Positions 25,542-35,567 are shown, numbered from the stretch's first letter. The stretch: DNA of 43,694 nt from Meiothermus luteus (GCF_003574085.1 NZ_QWKZ01000010.1:1-43694), one strand, 5' to 3'. Made by a program: numbers and translations. Notes: generated by a model not told the origin, from the letters alone.

Positions 25542-26651
25542 ATGAGAATAGGGCCTTTTCTAATCCTGATTTTTAGCCTCGGGGTGGGCCCCGCTTGGGG
25601 CCAGGCGGTCATCCGCAACCAGGCCACGGCCCAGGCCGACGGCCAGACCCGCCCCTCCAACCCTGTGGAAACCCGGGTGAGCCTTTCGCTCCTCCTCTCC
25701 AAGGAGGTGGACCGAAAGGAGGCCTCCGTGGGGGACCGGCTGGTCTACACCCTGACCCTGGTCAACCCGGGGCAGGCTCCCCTCCTCGTGGACCTGGAGG
25801 ACCAGCCCCCGGCGGGCACCCGGTACGTCCCCGGAACCGCCGCGCCGGCAGAACCCAGCCTAGAGGGGAACAAACTGCGCTGGCAGGGGCTTCGGCTGGG
25901 CGTCGGGCCAGGGCAAGACCGGCTGGTGCTCAGCTACGCCCTGCAGGTCCTGCCCGGGGCCCCCGAGCGGCTGGTCAACATCGCCACCGCCACCGCCGCC
26001 CGGGAGGGGCAAGGGGCCCAGGCCAGGGCGGTCCTCTCGGCCACGGCGGTGGTAAAGCTCCAGCAGGGGGTGTTCGCCCCACCCCACAACCTGCTGGGAC
26101 GGGTCTTCCTGGACGCCGACCGCGACGGTCGGTACACCGCGGGCCTGGACGTGCCGCTGCCGGGGGCCCGGGTACTCCTGAGCAACGGGTTGCAAACCCT
26201 GACCGACGGCGAGGGCCGCTACAGCTTCCGCAACCTGGTGGGGGGGCTGTGGGAGGTGATGCTCGAGCCCGCCTCGGCCCCCTTCCGGCCCCTCCCCCAC
26301 CCCGAGGCCCTGGGGGACGGCTACCGCCACCGGGTGCGGGTGGAGGGCCTGACCACAAGCGACTTTCCGCTCGAGTACCCGGCTGGCCTGGCCCGGGCCC
26401 AGCGCGAGACCACGCTGGAGTTTGGGCCGCTGAAGGTGGAGAAAAAGCTGCTGCCGCTCCCGGGTGGGGTGCGGGTGGTGCTGGTGCTACGCTCTGCCGA
26501 AACCCTCACCGACCTGACCCTCACCGACCCGCTGCCCGAAGGCGGGGAACGGGTCTTCCGGTTTGAGCAGTTCCAGGGCGAGACCACCCTCACCTACGAC
26601 CTGCCGGGCGGCCCCTTGACCGACCCCCAGGTGCGCTGGAGGTATCCGTGA
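25542..26651 (+). CDS. Exported DUF11 + SdrD_B-like protein
   Basis: A protein of 369 residues with a signal peptide (MRIGPFLILIFSLGVGPAWG). After AVIRNQATAQADGQTRPSNP comes a DUF11 domain (about 35-170; VGDRLVYTLTLVNPGQAPLLVDLED), then an SdrD_B/Cna-B-like Ig domain (about 178-250) with the metal-loop-like DADRDGRYTAGLD and GEGRYSFRNL, then a beta-rich tail. ATG 25542 is chosen: the signal peptide begins there and the preceding 72 nt include the terminator. The stop overlaps the GTG of the next gene (GTGA), so the two are translationally coupled and probably work together. Confidence 0.75.
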   Translation: MRIGPFLILIFSLGVGPAWGQAVIRNQATAQADGQTRPSNPVETRVSLSLLLSKEVDRKEASVGDRLVYTLTLVNPGQAPLLVDLEDQPPAGTRYVPGTAAPAEPSLEGNKLRWQGLRLGVGPGQDRLVLSYALQVLPGAPERLVNIATATAAREGQGAQARAVLSATAVVKLQQGVFAPPHNLLGRVFLDADRDGRYTAGLDVPLPGARVLLSNGLQTLTDGEGRYSFRNLVGGLWEVMLEPASAPFRPLPHPEALGDGYRHRVRVEGLTTSDFPLEYPAGLARAQRETTLEFGPLKVEKKLLPLPGGVRVVLVLRSAETLTDLTLTDPLPEGGERVFRFEQFQGETTLTYDLPGGPLTDPQVRWRYP

Positions 26652-29600
26652 AGGGGATAGGGCGGAAAGCACAGGGCTCAGGGCTCAGAAAGAGAGGCCT
26701 GTACCCTGGCGTGCTGTTACTGGCCCTGGGCTTTTGGCTCCTGGCTTTCGGCGGCCTTGCCCTGGCCCAGGCCCGCACCGACCTTGTGGGCATCGTGCCG
26801 GGCGACCGGCTGGGCTGGGAGATTCAGGAGTTCAGGGCCAGCGTGGTGGTGCGCAGGCCCACCCTCCTGAACCTGCAAATCTACTCGCCCGGCTTTGACC
26901 CCGGCGATTACCGCCGGGCCCTGAGGGGCGGGGAAGAACTGGGCGACGAACGCTACGACAAGGGCCGGGGCGAGATGGTGGCAGAGTTTGCGCTGGCGCG
27001 CGACGGAAGGCTTCTGGCCCAAGAGACCTACACGGTGGAGCCCCACCGCTGGGTGCTCTTCTTCCGGGGCCCGGTCGAGCCCGGCGTGTACCAGCTTTCC
27101 AGCCGCCTCTTGGGCCTGGGCAAGAACGCCTTCCGCTACCGCATCCAGACCAGCGTGCCGGAGGCCGCCGAGCTGCTGGTAGACCCCACCCTGCAGCTCT
27201 ACGACGCGCGGAAGACCCAGAAGGGCTGGCTCGAGCCCTTCGCGCTGGAGGTGAGCCCCGAGGTGCTGCCCCTGCGGGTGGGCTTCTACGACGAGGACGG
27301 CCCCAAGGAGATGGAGGGCCGGGTACGGCTGCCGGACGGGCGTACAGAGCCGCGCGGCGTCTCCGGGGACCGCGACTGGGCCTACTACGAGATCCGCCAG
27401 CCGGGGGTGGTCGCCTTTGGCTTCCGCCAACCCAAAACCGCCACCCAGTACTCCAACACCCTCGGCTTCCGGGTGGACGCCTGTTTGGAGGTGGAGCGGG
27501 GCGCCTTCCGGGCAGTAGCCCCGCGCCCGGTGACGGCGGCGGTGGTGGATACCCAAGGCCGGCCCGTGGGCCTGCCCATCTTTACCGAGGGGGACAAAAT
27601 CCGCACCGTTCGCCTGCCCTTCGTGCCCGAAGGCTACCGCCTGGTGCGGCTGGAGGCGCAGGGCGGCGAACGCCTGGATGAGCGGAGCGCGCGCTTTGGC
27701 TGCGCGGGGGGCCAGGCCCGTTTCGTGGTGGAGAAGCTTCCCGAGGCCACACCGCCGCCCCCTCCACCCACACCGCGGGCCACGCTGGAACTCGAGGCGG
27801 TGCTGGTGCGGCCCGATGGCGAAGAGCCCTTTGACCTGCCCCTTCGGGTAGGCGACCAAGCCGTGACCCTGCAAGAGGGCAAGGGCCGCCTTGACCTGCC
27901 CGCGGGGGCCCACACCCTGACGCCCGCTCTGGAGGGGGCCCGCGTTGAGGGGCCCAGATCGGTGCGGCTCGAGAGCGGCCAGACCGGGCGGGCGCGCTTT
28001 AGGGTCTACCCGGAGGTGCGGCTCAGCCTGGAGGCCAGCCCCACCCCCCTGCGGGTCGGCGAACAGACCCTCCTGACGGCCCGCGTCCACACGGCTTTCC
28101 CCCGCCTGCTGCCCGCCGAGGTGGAGCTTCTGCTCCCCCCCTGCCTGGAAGCGCTGGACGCGCCCCGCCTGACCGCCCCCGTGGCCCAGGGCCGCGACGC
28201 GGTGTTGGGGGTGCGGGTGCGGGCTATCTGCAAAAGCGAGCCCGTAGTGAGTGCCGTCCTGGCCCCCTGGCAGCAGCAAGCCCAGGCCCGGCTGCGCGTC
28301 CTCCAGCCCGCCACCTTCACCCTGCGCAAGGAAGCCCTCACCCCCAGCGTGGCGGTGGGCCGCGAGGCCGTCTGGCGCCTGTGGGTGCAGAACACCGGCG
28401 ACGAGGCTGGCCGGGTGCGGGTGCAGGACCGCCTGGGGCCTGGGCTAGAGGGCCCGCCGCTGGACCAGAGCCTGGAGCTGTCGCCCGGCGAGGAGCGCGC
28501 GCTCGAGGTGCGCGCCCGCGTAACCCCCGAAGCCCCCACCACCCTTGCCAACACCGCCCGGCTGCTCGATGAACGGGGCGAAGCCCTGGCCGAGGCCCGC
28601 GCCGAGGTGCAGGTGCTGCGCCCGGTGGCCCAGCTCTCGCGCTCGCTGGACAAACGGGTGGTAGTGCCGGGGGAGGAGGTGGAGGTGCGGCTGGAGGTAC
28701 GCAACACCGGCCAGGCCCCCCTGAGCTACACCCTCCAGGACACCTACCCCGAGTGGCTCGAGGTGGCGCAAGCCCCCGGGTTCAGCGGCGTGCTGGCCCC
28801 CGGCGGGAGCGCCACCCACACCTACAAAGCCCGGGTGCGCTTTGGCCCCGAGGCCGAAGGCACCTTTACCGCCCGGTTGGGCTCCAACGCCGACGCCCAG
28901 GAGGCCCGGCAAACCCTCCGAAGGGTGCCCCTACCCCTTGGGCTCGAGGTGGAGCCCAAACGCGTCCTGGTGGGCAGTGAGGCCCGCTACACCCTGACCC
29001 TGGGCAACCCCACCGACCATTCCCTCTCCCTGGAGTTCAGGCTGGCCCCCGAGCCCGGGCTGGGCCTCCAGCCCCCTGAGGACCTCCGGCTCACCCTGCG
29101 GCCTGGGCAGGAGGAGCGCCTTCCCCTCCCCGCCCAGCCCAGCCGGGCGGGTGGGCTGGCCCTGCAGGCCACGGCCTTTGTGAACGGGGTCCCGGCCTCC
29201 TTCCCCGCCAAGGCCGTGCTGACCGCCCTGCCCCTGCTGGAGCCCCTGCGGCTTTCCACCATTCACCTCGAGTTCAACCTCCAGAGCGGCGCCGGAGAAC
29301 GCCTGCTGCTGACCCACCAGCCGCCGCCGGGGGCCTTCTACGAACCCGGTTCGGCCCGGCTGGACGGCCGGCCCCTGCCCGACCCCCGGGTGGACGAGGA
29401 GGGCCGGCTCTACTTCGAGCTGCCCTACCAGGCGCAGGGAACCCTCTCCTACGGGCTGCGGCACCGCGAGGCCCTGGGGCCCGTGGCTGAACCCACCCTG
29501 ACCCTGCGCCTCGCCGACCGGGAGGTGTATTTGCAAGGCCAGCAAACCTTTGCCAGCTATGAAAGGGCCCGGCCCCTGGAGGTAAGGGGCCGCGAGGGGT

Positions 29601-32206
29601 TCATTCAAGAACCCCTGCCCGGCACCCTCTTCCGGGTAGACAAGATCCGGGTGGTGCTGCAAACCCCGCTGGACCCCCAAACCCGCCTAACCCTAAACGG
29701 CCAGCCTGTGGACGCCAAAAACCTGGGCCAAGCCGTCTACGACAGCGAACGAGGCTTTCAACGCCTGGAATACTACGGCCTGCCGCTGAAGGAAGGGCGC
29801 AACCTGATCGAGGTGCAGACCGCGGCAGGGGGCGACCAGGTGGAGGTCTTCTTGGCGGGGAGGCCGGTGCGGCTGGAGGTGCGCCCCCTGCGCCTGTTGG
29901 CCGATGGCCGCACCCCTTTGGAGCTGGAAATACGGGCCCTGGACGCCCTGGGGCTGCCCAGCGGCGACGGGCCCCTCACGGTAGAGGCCTGGCCGGAGCC
30001 CCTCGAGCCCGACGCCTTCCCGCTCCTCTCGGGCTACCAGGTGCTGCTCAAGGACGGGCAGGCCCTGCTGCGGCTCAAACCCACCGCCACCCCCACTTCC
30101 TTGCGCCTGCGGCTGGTTTTTGGCGAGCTCGAGGGCCAGGCCGAGTTCTTCGTGCTGGGCCGCCAGAACCGGGTGTGGCAGTTCCAGGGCAGCGTGGGGG
30201 CGCGGCTGGGCGAGAGCGTCCAGGTGTTCGGCCTGGGGCGCGGCTATCTGGAAAGCCCCTTGGGCGGCGGCACCCTGCGGGCCGCCCTGGATGGCTCGCT
30301 GCGCTTCAACCAGGGCCGGCCCGAGCCCGAAAGCGGCCTGCGGGACTTGCCCGACCCCACCGGGCGCTTCCCCCTCACAGGTGCGGGAACCGAGGCCCAA
30401 AGGCCCCTGCGCTCCGACGACCCGGTGGCCCTGCGCTACGACCAGGAGGGCTTTAGCCTGGGCTACTTCGCCGACCGGCTGAGCGTGTTCGGGGTGGGCG
30501 AGCTGCCCCAGGGCACCGCCCTGCGCCTGGAGACCCGCGACGACCTGGCCCTGCAAGGCTTCGTGGGCTGGCTGCCGGTGGGGAGCAAAACCGACCTCAT
30601 CGTGCCCGATGGCACCCGCTTCTACCGGCTCTCCGGCCCCGCCGAGCCCGGCAGCGAGCAGGTGACCCTCCTGGTGGGGGCCAGCGAGAAGCGCCTGGAG
30701 CGCCTCAAGGACTACGTGCTGGACGCGGCCAGCGGCATCCTGACCCTCTCCGAGCCGCTCTGGCCTAGCGGCTCCGACTTCCAGCCGGTGCGGCTGCGGG
30801 TGGTCTACGCCCCGCTGGGCGGCGCCCGCGAGCTGGGCTACGGGGCCGGGGCCCGCTGGCGGCTGGGCGGGTTTAGCCTCGGGGCGGGGGCCGCGTACCT
30901 GCCCGGCAATGGCTGGCGCTACGGGGCCGAGGCCGCCTACCAGATACCGGGGTTTGGCCTGCGGGCCACCTACAGCCGGGGTACGGGGGAGCGCTTTGGC
31001 CTCGAGCTCTCCGGCAAGAATGGCCCCCTGGAGTCCACCGCCAACCTGAGCTACCAGGGCAGGCTCCAGGGCCAGGCCCAGGTGGCCTACAGCCTGAGCG
31101 AGGCCGACCGGGTCTCCCTAGAGCACCAGACCACCGAGACCAACCAGACCGGCCTGCTCTACACCCGCCGCCTGAACCCCGTCTTCTCGGTGGGGGGCGG
31201 GCTGGGTTACACCTGGGAAACCGCCACCCTCTTGGGCCTGGGGCGGCTGGGCTTTAGCAGCGGGCCCCTGAATACGGAACTCACCCACGCCCAGCCCTTC
31301 AGCCTGGCCGAGATGGCCACCACCCGCCTGCGCGGCAGCTACGCCTTTGACGCCAACCTCACCGCCGAGGCCGACCTGGCCCAGACCTGGGGGCAGGGCT
31401 TCTCGGGCAGCCTGGGCCTGAAGCAAAAGCTGGGGGGCGCCAACCTCTCGCTGGCCTATCAGCTCCCCGGCGCGGCGGGAGAGGGCAACCGGGCCCGCTT
31501 TGGCCTGGAAGCGCCCCTGCCCCTTTCCGACCGCTGGAGCCTGAACGCCAGCGCGGGCTACGAGCGCAGCCTCTCCACCGGGGCCGACCAGGCCGCCTTT
31601 GGCCTGGCCCTGCGCTACGGGGCCGAGGGCTTTAGCGCCACCCTGGGGGCCGAGACGGCCTGGGCCGCCGGGGGGCCCAAGGTGGTGCTCAGGGCCGGGG
31701 CCACCGGGCAGCCCGATGCCCAGCAGACCCTCTCGCTGGACGCCAACGCCCAGGTTGTGCCCACCTTCGAGGGCCGCTTCACCCTGGCCTACGCCCTGCG
31801 CGGGCGCGAGGTGTCGCTCCTCACCTACCACCGCCTGAACAGTGGGGTTGAGCGCGCCCTCGAGGGCGCCCTGGCCGCGGGCTACCACCCCGGGCCCCGC
31901 TTCCAGCTCCGGCCCAGCCTGGCCTACCGCCTCGAGCTGGACGACCCCGAGGGCCACACCTACCAGTTGGGCCTGGGCGGCAACTACTACCTCACCGACT
32001 GGCTGGGCCTGGGGGCCGCGGTCTACCACCAGCTCCAGCCCGGAACCGCGACGAGCGCCACGGCGTTCTCGCTCGAGGCCAGCTTCCGCCTGGTGGAGGG
32101 GGTGTGGTTCAACCTGGGCTACACCTTTGGCGGCTCCTTGGGCCTCACCCCGGACACCGCGCCCGGCTTCTACCTGCGGCTGGACTTTTTAGGAGGGGAA
32201 AGGTGA
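26648..32206 (+). CDS. Giant outer-membrane barrel protein with DUF11/Ig-like ectodomain (1852 residues)
   Basis: A long basic N-region and hydrophobic core (to about residue 41, LALAQA) form the signal peptide. Residues about 45-365 are beta-rich domains of unknown family; a Pro-rich hinge follows (about 367-375, PPPPPPTP). Three DUF11-like repeats lie near 556-660, 661-765 and 766-860, then more beta domains to about 1165. From about 1171 to the end, the alternating aromatic/Gly pattern (for example FGLELSGKNGPLESTANLSY) and the terminal FYLRLDF look like a large outer-membrane beta-barrel. No POTRA, TonB box or usher signature was found. GTG 26648 overlaps the previous stop, and the stop overlaps the next GTG. 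It could anchor or export the other DUF11 proteins (inference). Confidence 0.75.
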   Translation: MKGIGRKAQGSGLRKRGLYPGVLLLALGFWLLAFGGLALAQARTDLVGIVPGDRLGWEIQEFRASVVVRRPTLLNLQIYSPGFDPGDYRRALRGGEELGDERYDKGRGEMVAEFALARDGRLLAQETYTVEPHRWVLFFRGPVEPGVYQLSSRLLGLGKNAFRYRIQTSVPEAAELLVDPTLQLYDARKTQKGWLEPFALEVSPEVLPLRVGFYDEDGPKEMEGRVRLPDGRTEPRGVSGDRDWAYYEIRQPGVVAFGFRQPKTATQYSNTLGFRVDACLEVERGAFRAVAPRPVTAAVVDTQGRPVGLPIFTEGDKIRTVRLPFVPEGYRLVRLEAQGGERLDERSARFGCAGGQARFVVEKLPEATPPPPPPTPRATLELEAVLVRPDGEEPFDLPLRVGDQAVTLQEGKGRLDLPAGAHTLTPALEGARVEGPRSVRLESGQTGRARFRVYPEVRLSLEASPTPLRVGEQTLLTARVHTAFPRLLPAEVELLLPPCLEALDAPRLTAPVAQGRDAVLGVRVRAICKSEPVVSAVLAPWQQQAQARLRVLQPATFTLRKEALTPSVAVGREAVWRLWVQNTGDEAGRVRVQDRLGPGLEGPPLDQSLELSPGEERALEVRARVTPEAPTTLANTARLLDERGEALAEARAEVQVLRPVAQLSRSLDKRVVVPGEEVEVRLEVRNTGQAPLSYTLQDTYPEWLEVAQAPGFSGVLAPGGSATHTYKARVRFGPEAEGTFTARLGSNADAQEARQTLRRVPLPLGLEVEPKRVLVGSEARYTLTLGNPTDHSLSLEFRLAPEPGLGLQPPEDLRLTLRPGQEERLPLPAQPSRAGGLALQATAFVNGVPASFPAKAVLTALPLLEPLRLSTIHLEFNLQSGAGERLLLTHQPPPGAFYEPGSARLDGRPLPDPRVDEEGRLYFELPYQAQGTLSYGLRHREALGPVAEPTLTLRLADREVYLQGQQTFASYERARPLEVRGREGFIQEPLPGTLFRVDKIRVVLQTPLDPQTRLTLNGQPVDAKNLGQAVYDSERGFQRLEYYGLPLKEGRNLIEVQTAAGGDQVEVFLAGRPVRLEVRPLRLLADGRTPLELEIRALDALGLPSGDGPLTVEAWPEPLEPDAFPLLSGYQVLLKDGQALLRLKPTATPTSLRLRLVFGELEGQAEFFVLGRQNRVWQFQGSVGARLGESVQVFGLGRGYLESPLGGGTLRAALDGSLRFNQGRPEPESGLRDLPDPTGRFPLTGAGTEAQRPLRSDDPVALRYDQEGFSLGYFADRLSVFGVGELPQGTALRLETRDDLALQGFVGWLPVGSKTDLIVPDGTRFYRLSGPAEPGSEQVTLLVGASEKRLERLKDYVLDAASGILTLSEPLWPSGSDFQPVRLRVVYAPLGGARELGYGAGARWRLGGFSLGAGAAYLPGNGWRYGAEAAYQIPGFGLRATYSRGTGERFGLELSGKNGPLESTANLSYQGRLQGQAQVAYSLSEADRVSLEHQTTETNQTGLLYTRRLNPVFSVGGGLGYTWETATLLGLGRLGFSSGPLNTELTHAQPFSLAEMATTRLRGSYAFDANLTAEADLAQTWGQGFSGSLGLKQKLGGANLSLAYQLPGAAGEGNRARFGLEAPLPLSDRWSLNASAGYERSLSTGADQAAFGLALRYGAEGFSATLGAETAWAAGGPKVVLRAGATGQPDAQQTLSLDANAQVVPTFEGRFTLAYALRGREVSLLTYHRLNSGVERALEGALAAGYHPGPRFQLRPSLAYRLELDDPEGHTYQLGLGGNYYLTDWLGLGAAVYHQLQPGTATSATAFSLEASFRLVEGVWFNLGYTFGGSLGLTPDTAPGFYLRLDFLGGER

Positions 32207-35200
32207 AAAGGCTCCTCTTCTTCCTGCTGGCCCTCGCGCTGGGCCTGGCTCAGGCCCAGGTGGTGCGAAGCTTCACCAACGTGTTCAACAGCAACACCAC
32301 CGGCAACATTGTGGTCATCGGCAACACCCTGATGACCTGCGACAACAGCACCGTCACCCCCAGCAACCCCCCCAACTGCAACACCAGCGACACCAGCCTG
32401 AGCAACAACCTTTCTATGGTGTTCGTTGATTTTGATGGTGATGGCTCCACTCCCAATTCCTCCCGCGCCACCCTGAGCCTGCCCACCGGGGCCCAGGTGC
32501 TCTTTGCCGGGCTGTACTGGGGCGCCCGCGCCGACCCCAGCAGCACCACCCGCAACCAGATTCGCTTCCGCCCACCAGGAAGCAGCTACCAGACCCTAAC
32601 CGCCGACTGGCTTGAGACCATCACCACCCAAGGCGCTGCCACCAGCCGCCCCTACGCCGCCTTCCGCGACGTAACCAGCCTGGTGCAGGCCGCGGGCTCA
32701 GGCGACTACTGGGTGGCAAACATCACCGCCCTCACCGGCAACGATGACCTAGGCTTTTATGCCGGTTGGAGCCTGGTGGTGGTTTACCAGCACCCCACCG
32801 AGCCCCTCCGCCGGCTCACCGTGGCCCAGGGGCTGGCTGTGGTGAGCAACGGCAACAATGTGACCCAAACCGTCTCCGGCTTGCTGACCCCCGCGGTGGG
32901 CGCCGTGGAGGCCCGCATAGGCGCGGTGGCCTGGGAGGGCGACGCTGGGATCACGGGCGATCAGCTCCAAATCCGACCCACCGGCGCCACCACCTGGGCC
33001 AGCCTCTCCGATGGACAAAACCCGGCCAATAACTTTTTCAACTCCAGCGTAAGCGCCCTGGGCAGTCGGTTTACCAACAAAAACCCCGACTATGTAAACC
33101 AGTTCGCCCTGGACGCCGACGTGGTGCAGTACAACAACCTGCCCAACAGCACCACCTCCATAGACCTGCAGTTCACCTCCACCCAGGACGTCTACTTCCC
33201 CCAGGTGCTCACCTTCGCGGTGAACATCTACGCCCCCAACCTCACCACCACCTTCACCAAGACCGTGAACGACCTCAACGGGGGCAATGTGCTGGTGGGC
33301 GACGTCCTGGAGTACACCATCAGCTTCACCAACACCGGGGGGGACGGGGCCACCAACGTGGTGGTGCGCGACCCCATCCCGGCGGGCACCCAGTACGTGC
33401 CGGGAAGCCTCCAGGTGCTCTCCAACGCCGCCGCGGCCCCTACCGGCACCTTCACCGACGCCAGCGGCGACGACATCGCCGAGTACGCCACGGCCTGCTC
33501 CGAGCTTTCGGGCAGCCCCCCCTGCGTGCGCTTCCGGCTGGGCACCGGGGCGAACGCCACCCAGGGCGGCCTGATCCTCCCCAGCCAGGGGGCCAGCGTG
33601 CGCTTTAGGGTGCAGGTGCTGCCCAGCGCCGCCGGTACCACCCTGACCAACACCGCCCAGGTCAGCTACAACGGCCAGACCCTGGGCACCGCTTTCAACC
33701 AAAGCGCAAGCGCCACGGCCAGCGCCAGCGTGCCCACCCCGCCCAGTCTGAGCAAAGCCTTTAGCCCGGGCAGCATTCCCGTAGGCGGCACCAGCACCCT
33801 CACCCTTACCCTGACCAACCCCAACGCCAGCCCCGCCACCCTCACCGCCGCCCTGGTGGACAACCTCCCTTCAGGCCTGGTGGTGGCTAGCCCCGCGGGC
33901 ACCGCCACTACCTGTCCAAGCGGTACGGTTACCGCCAACCCGGGGAGCAGCACGGTGAGCCTGGGGAACGGGGCCCAGATTCCAGCAAACGGCTCGTGCA
34001 CGGTGAGCGTGAACGTGACCGGCAGCGCCCCCGGCAGCTACACCAACACCCTCCCCGCCGGGGCTCTGCAGACCAACCAGGGCAACAACACTACCGCGGC
34101 CAGCGCCACCCTGAGCATCCTGGGGGCCAGCCTTTCGGGCCGGGTCTACGCCGACCAGGAACCCAACGGGATGGCCGAGCCTTCTGAGGGCTGGAGCGGG
34201 CCTACCGTGTATGTAAACCTGGTACAGGGCGGCAGCGTGGTCCAGTCGGTGGCGGTAAGCGCGGGCAGCGGCGCCTATACCTTTAGCGCGGTGCCCCCCG
34301 GCAGCTACACCCTGGTGGTGGCCACCACCCCTACGGCCACCACCCCCGCAGCCCCTACGGGATGGCTCTTTGTGAACCCAGCGGGTTCGCGGAGCATCGC
34401 CATGAGCGGCAGCAGCCTCGCGGGCCAGGATTTCGGCCTGTTCAACGGCTCGCGCATCCGGGGCACGGTGTTCCGCGACGATGGACAAGGCAGCGGTACC
34501 GCCAACAACGCCCTGCAAGACGGGGGGGAGCCCGGCATTCCCAACGTTTTGGTCACGGCCTCGAGCGGCACCAACAGCCGCAGCGCCTACACCGATGCCA
34601 ACGGCCTTTACACGCTGTTTATACCGGCTAGTTTTGGCTCCTCCCTGACCCTGAGCCACCCTCAGCAGCCCGCCACCGGCAGCAACGTGGGGGGCTCGAG
34701 CGTGAGCTTGGCCGCCAGCTATGGGGCGCCAGCCGCCGCCAGCCGTACCATCGGCAGCTTTGCCGCCGGCCAGTATTACGAGGGCTACAACTTTGGGGTG
34801 GCGCGTGAGAGCCGCCTGAGCCCCGACCAGTCGGGGCAGACCACCAGCCCGGGCACCATCACCTACGCCCACCTCTTCCGCCCAGGCACCCTAGGCAGCG
34901 TGAGCCTTGGGGCAACCGGGGGCGGCTTCACCTACAGGCTCCGGCGGGATGCCAACTGCGACGGCGACTTTGATGACCCCGGCGAGGGCTTCGTCGCCCC
35001 GCCCCTGGGCTTCAGTGTGGACGCCACCTGGCCCCGCGAGCCGGACGGAAGTCCGCGGGCCTGCGCGGTGGAGCTGGAAGTGCAGGTGCCCGGGGGAGTA
35101 CCCCACGGCAGCGTAGACCTGGTCCAGCTCAACCTTAGCCTAACCTGGGCGAACAACCCAAGCGTCGTGGAGGCCAAGCGGCTTGTGGACACCACCACGA

Positions 35201-35541
35201 TCCTGCCTCCAGGAGGCCTTTCCCTCACCAAGGAGGTGCGCAACGTGACCCAAGGCACACCCTTTGCCAGGAGCGGCGCGGGGCGGCCTGGGGAGGTGCT
35301 GGAGTACTGCATCGCCTACCAAAACCTAGGCAGCCAGCCCATTACCGGGGTGGTCCTCACCGACCCCATCCCCTTCTTCACCCTCTACCAAGCGGGCAGC
35401 CTGCGGCTGGGCGGAACCCCCCTCACCGAGGCCGCGGACAGCGACCCCGGGGAGGTGAGCGGAGGGGTGGTCCGGGTGCAGATAGGTAACCTGGCCGCCG
35501 GGGCCGGAGGCAGCGTTTGCTACCGGGTTCAGGTGAAGTGA
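32203..35541 (+). CDS. Exported multidomain DUF11 / SdrD_B-like protein (1112 residues)
   Basis: A signal peptide (VKRLLFFLLALALGLAQA) precedes an N-terminal domain (about 20-340) with FVDFDGDGS and GAQVLFAGLYWGARAD, a pattern also seen at the N-terminus of actinobacterial DUF11 proteins. DUF11 domains follow at about 347-510 and 512-640, two SdrD_B/Cna-like domains at about 642-745 and 750-835, a Cys-pair module at about 870-985 (SPGTITYAHLF, DANCDGDFDDPGEGF), and a final DUF11 at 1005-1112. It ends in that domain with no membrane anchor. The GTG start overlaps the stop of the barrel gene and follows AGGAGG. It is probably the distal surface component of the operon (inference). Confidence 0.78.
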   Translation: MKRLLFFLLALALGLAQAQVVRSFTNVFNSNTTGNIVVIGNTLMTCDNSTVTPSNPPNCNTSDTSLSNNLSMVFVDFDGDGSTPNSSRATLSLPTGAQVLFAGLYWGARADPSSTTRNQIRFRPPGSSYQTLTADWLETITTQGAATSRPYAAFRDVTSLVQAAGSGDYWVANITALTGNDDLGFYAGWSLVVVYQHPTEPLRRLTVAQGLAVVSNGNNVTQTVSGLLTPAVGAVEARIGAVAWEGDAGITGDQLQIRPTGATTWASLSDGQNPANNFFNSSVSALGSRFTNKNPDYVNQFALDADVVQYNNLPNSTTSIDLQFTSTQDVYFPQVLTFAVNIYAPNLTTTFTKTVNDLNGGNVLVGDVLEYTISFTNTGGDGATNVVVRDPIPAGTQYVPGSLQVLSNAAAAPTGTFTDASGDDIAEYATACSELSGSPPCVRFRLGTGANATQGGLILPSQGASVRFRVQVLPSAAGTTLTNTAQVSYNGQTLGTAFNQSASATASASVPTPPSLSKAFSPGSIPVGGTSTLTLTLTNPNASPATLTAALVDNLPSGLVVASPAGTATTCPSGTVTANPGSSTVSLGNGAQIPANGSCTVSVNVTGSAPGSYTNTLPAGALQTNQGNNTTAASATLSILGASLSGRVYADQEPNGMAEPSEGWSGPTVYVNLVQGGSVVQSVAVSAGSGAYTFSAVPPGSYTLVVATTPTATTPAAPTGWLFVNPAGSRSIAMSGSSLAGQDFGLFNGSRIRGTVFRDDGQGSGTANNALQDGGEPGIPNVLVTASSGTNSRSAYTDANGLYTLFIPASFGSSLTLSHPQQPATGSNVGGSSVSLAASYGAPAAASRTIGSFAAGQYYEGYNFGVARESRLSPDQSGQTTSPGTITYAHLFRPGTLGSVSLGATGGGFTYRLRRDANCDGDFDDPGEGFVAPPLGFSVDATWPREPDGSPRACAVELEVQVPGGVPHGSVDLVQLNLSLTWANNPSVVEAKRLVDTTTILPPGGLSLTKEVRNVTQGTPFARSGAGRPGEVLEYCIAYQNLGSQPITGVVLTDPIPFFTLYQAGSLRLGGTPLTEAADSDPGEVSGGVVRVQIGNLAAGAGGSVCYRVQVK

Positions 35542-35567
35542 GTCCATTCCGCCCTCGCAAGGCCGAA

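Noticed and set aside
26717-28279. A 520-codon minus-strand frame opposite the barrel gene
   Set aside because: It is antisense to a longer gene with a signal peptide and domain structure; the mirrored frame has no recognisable motif.
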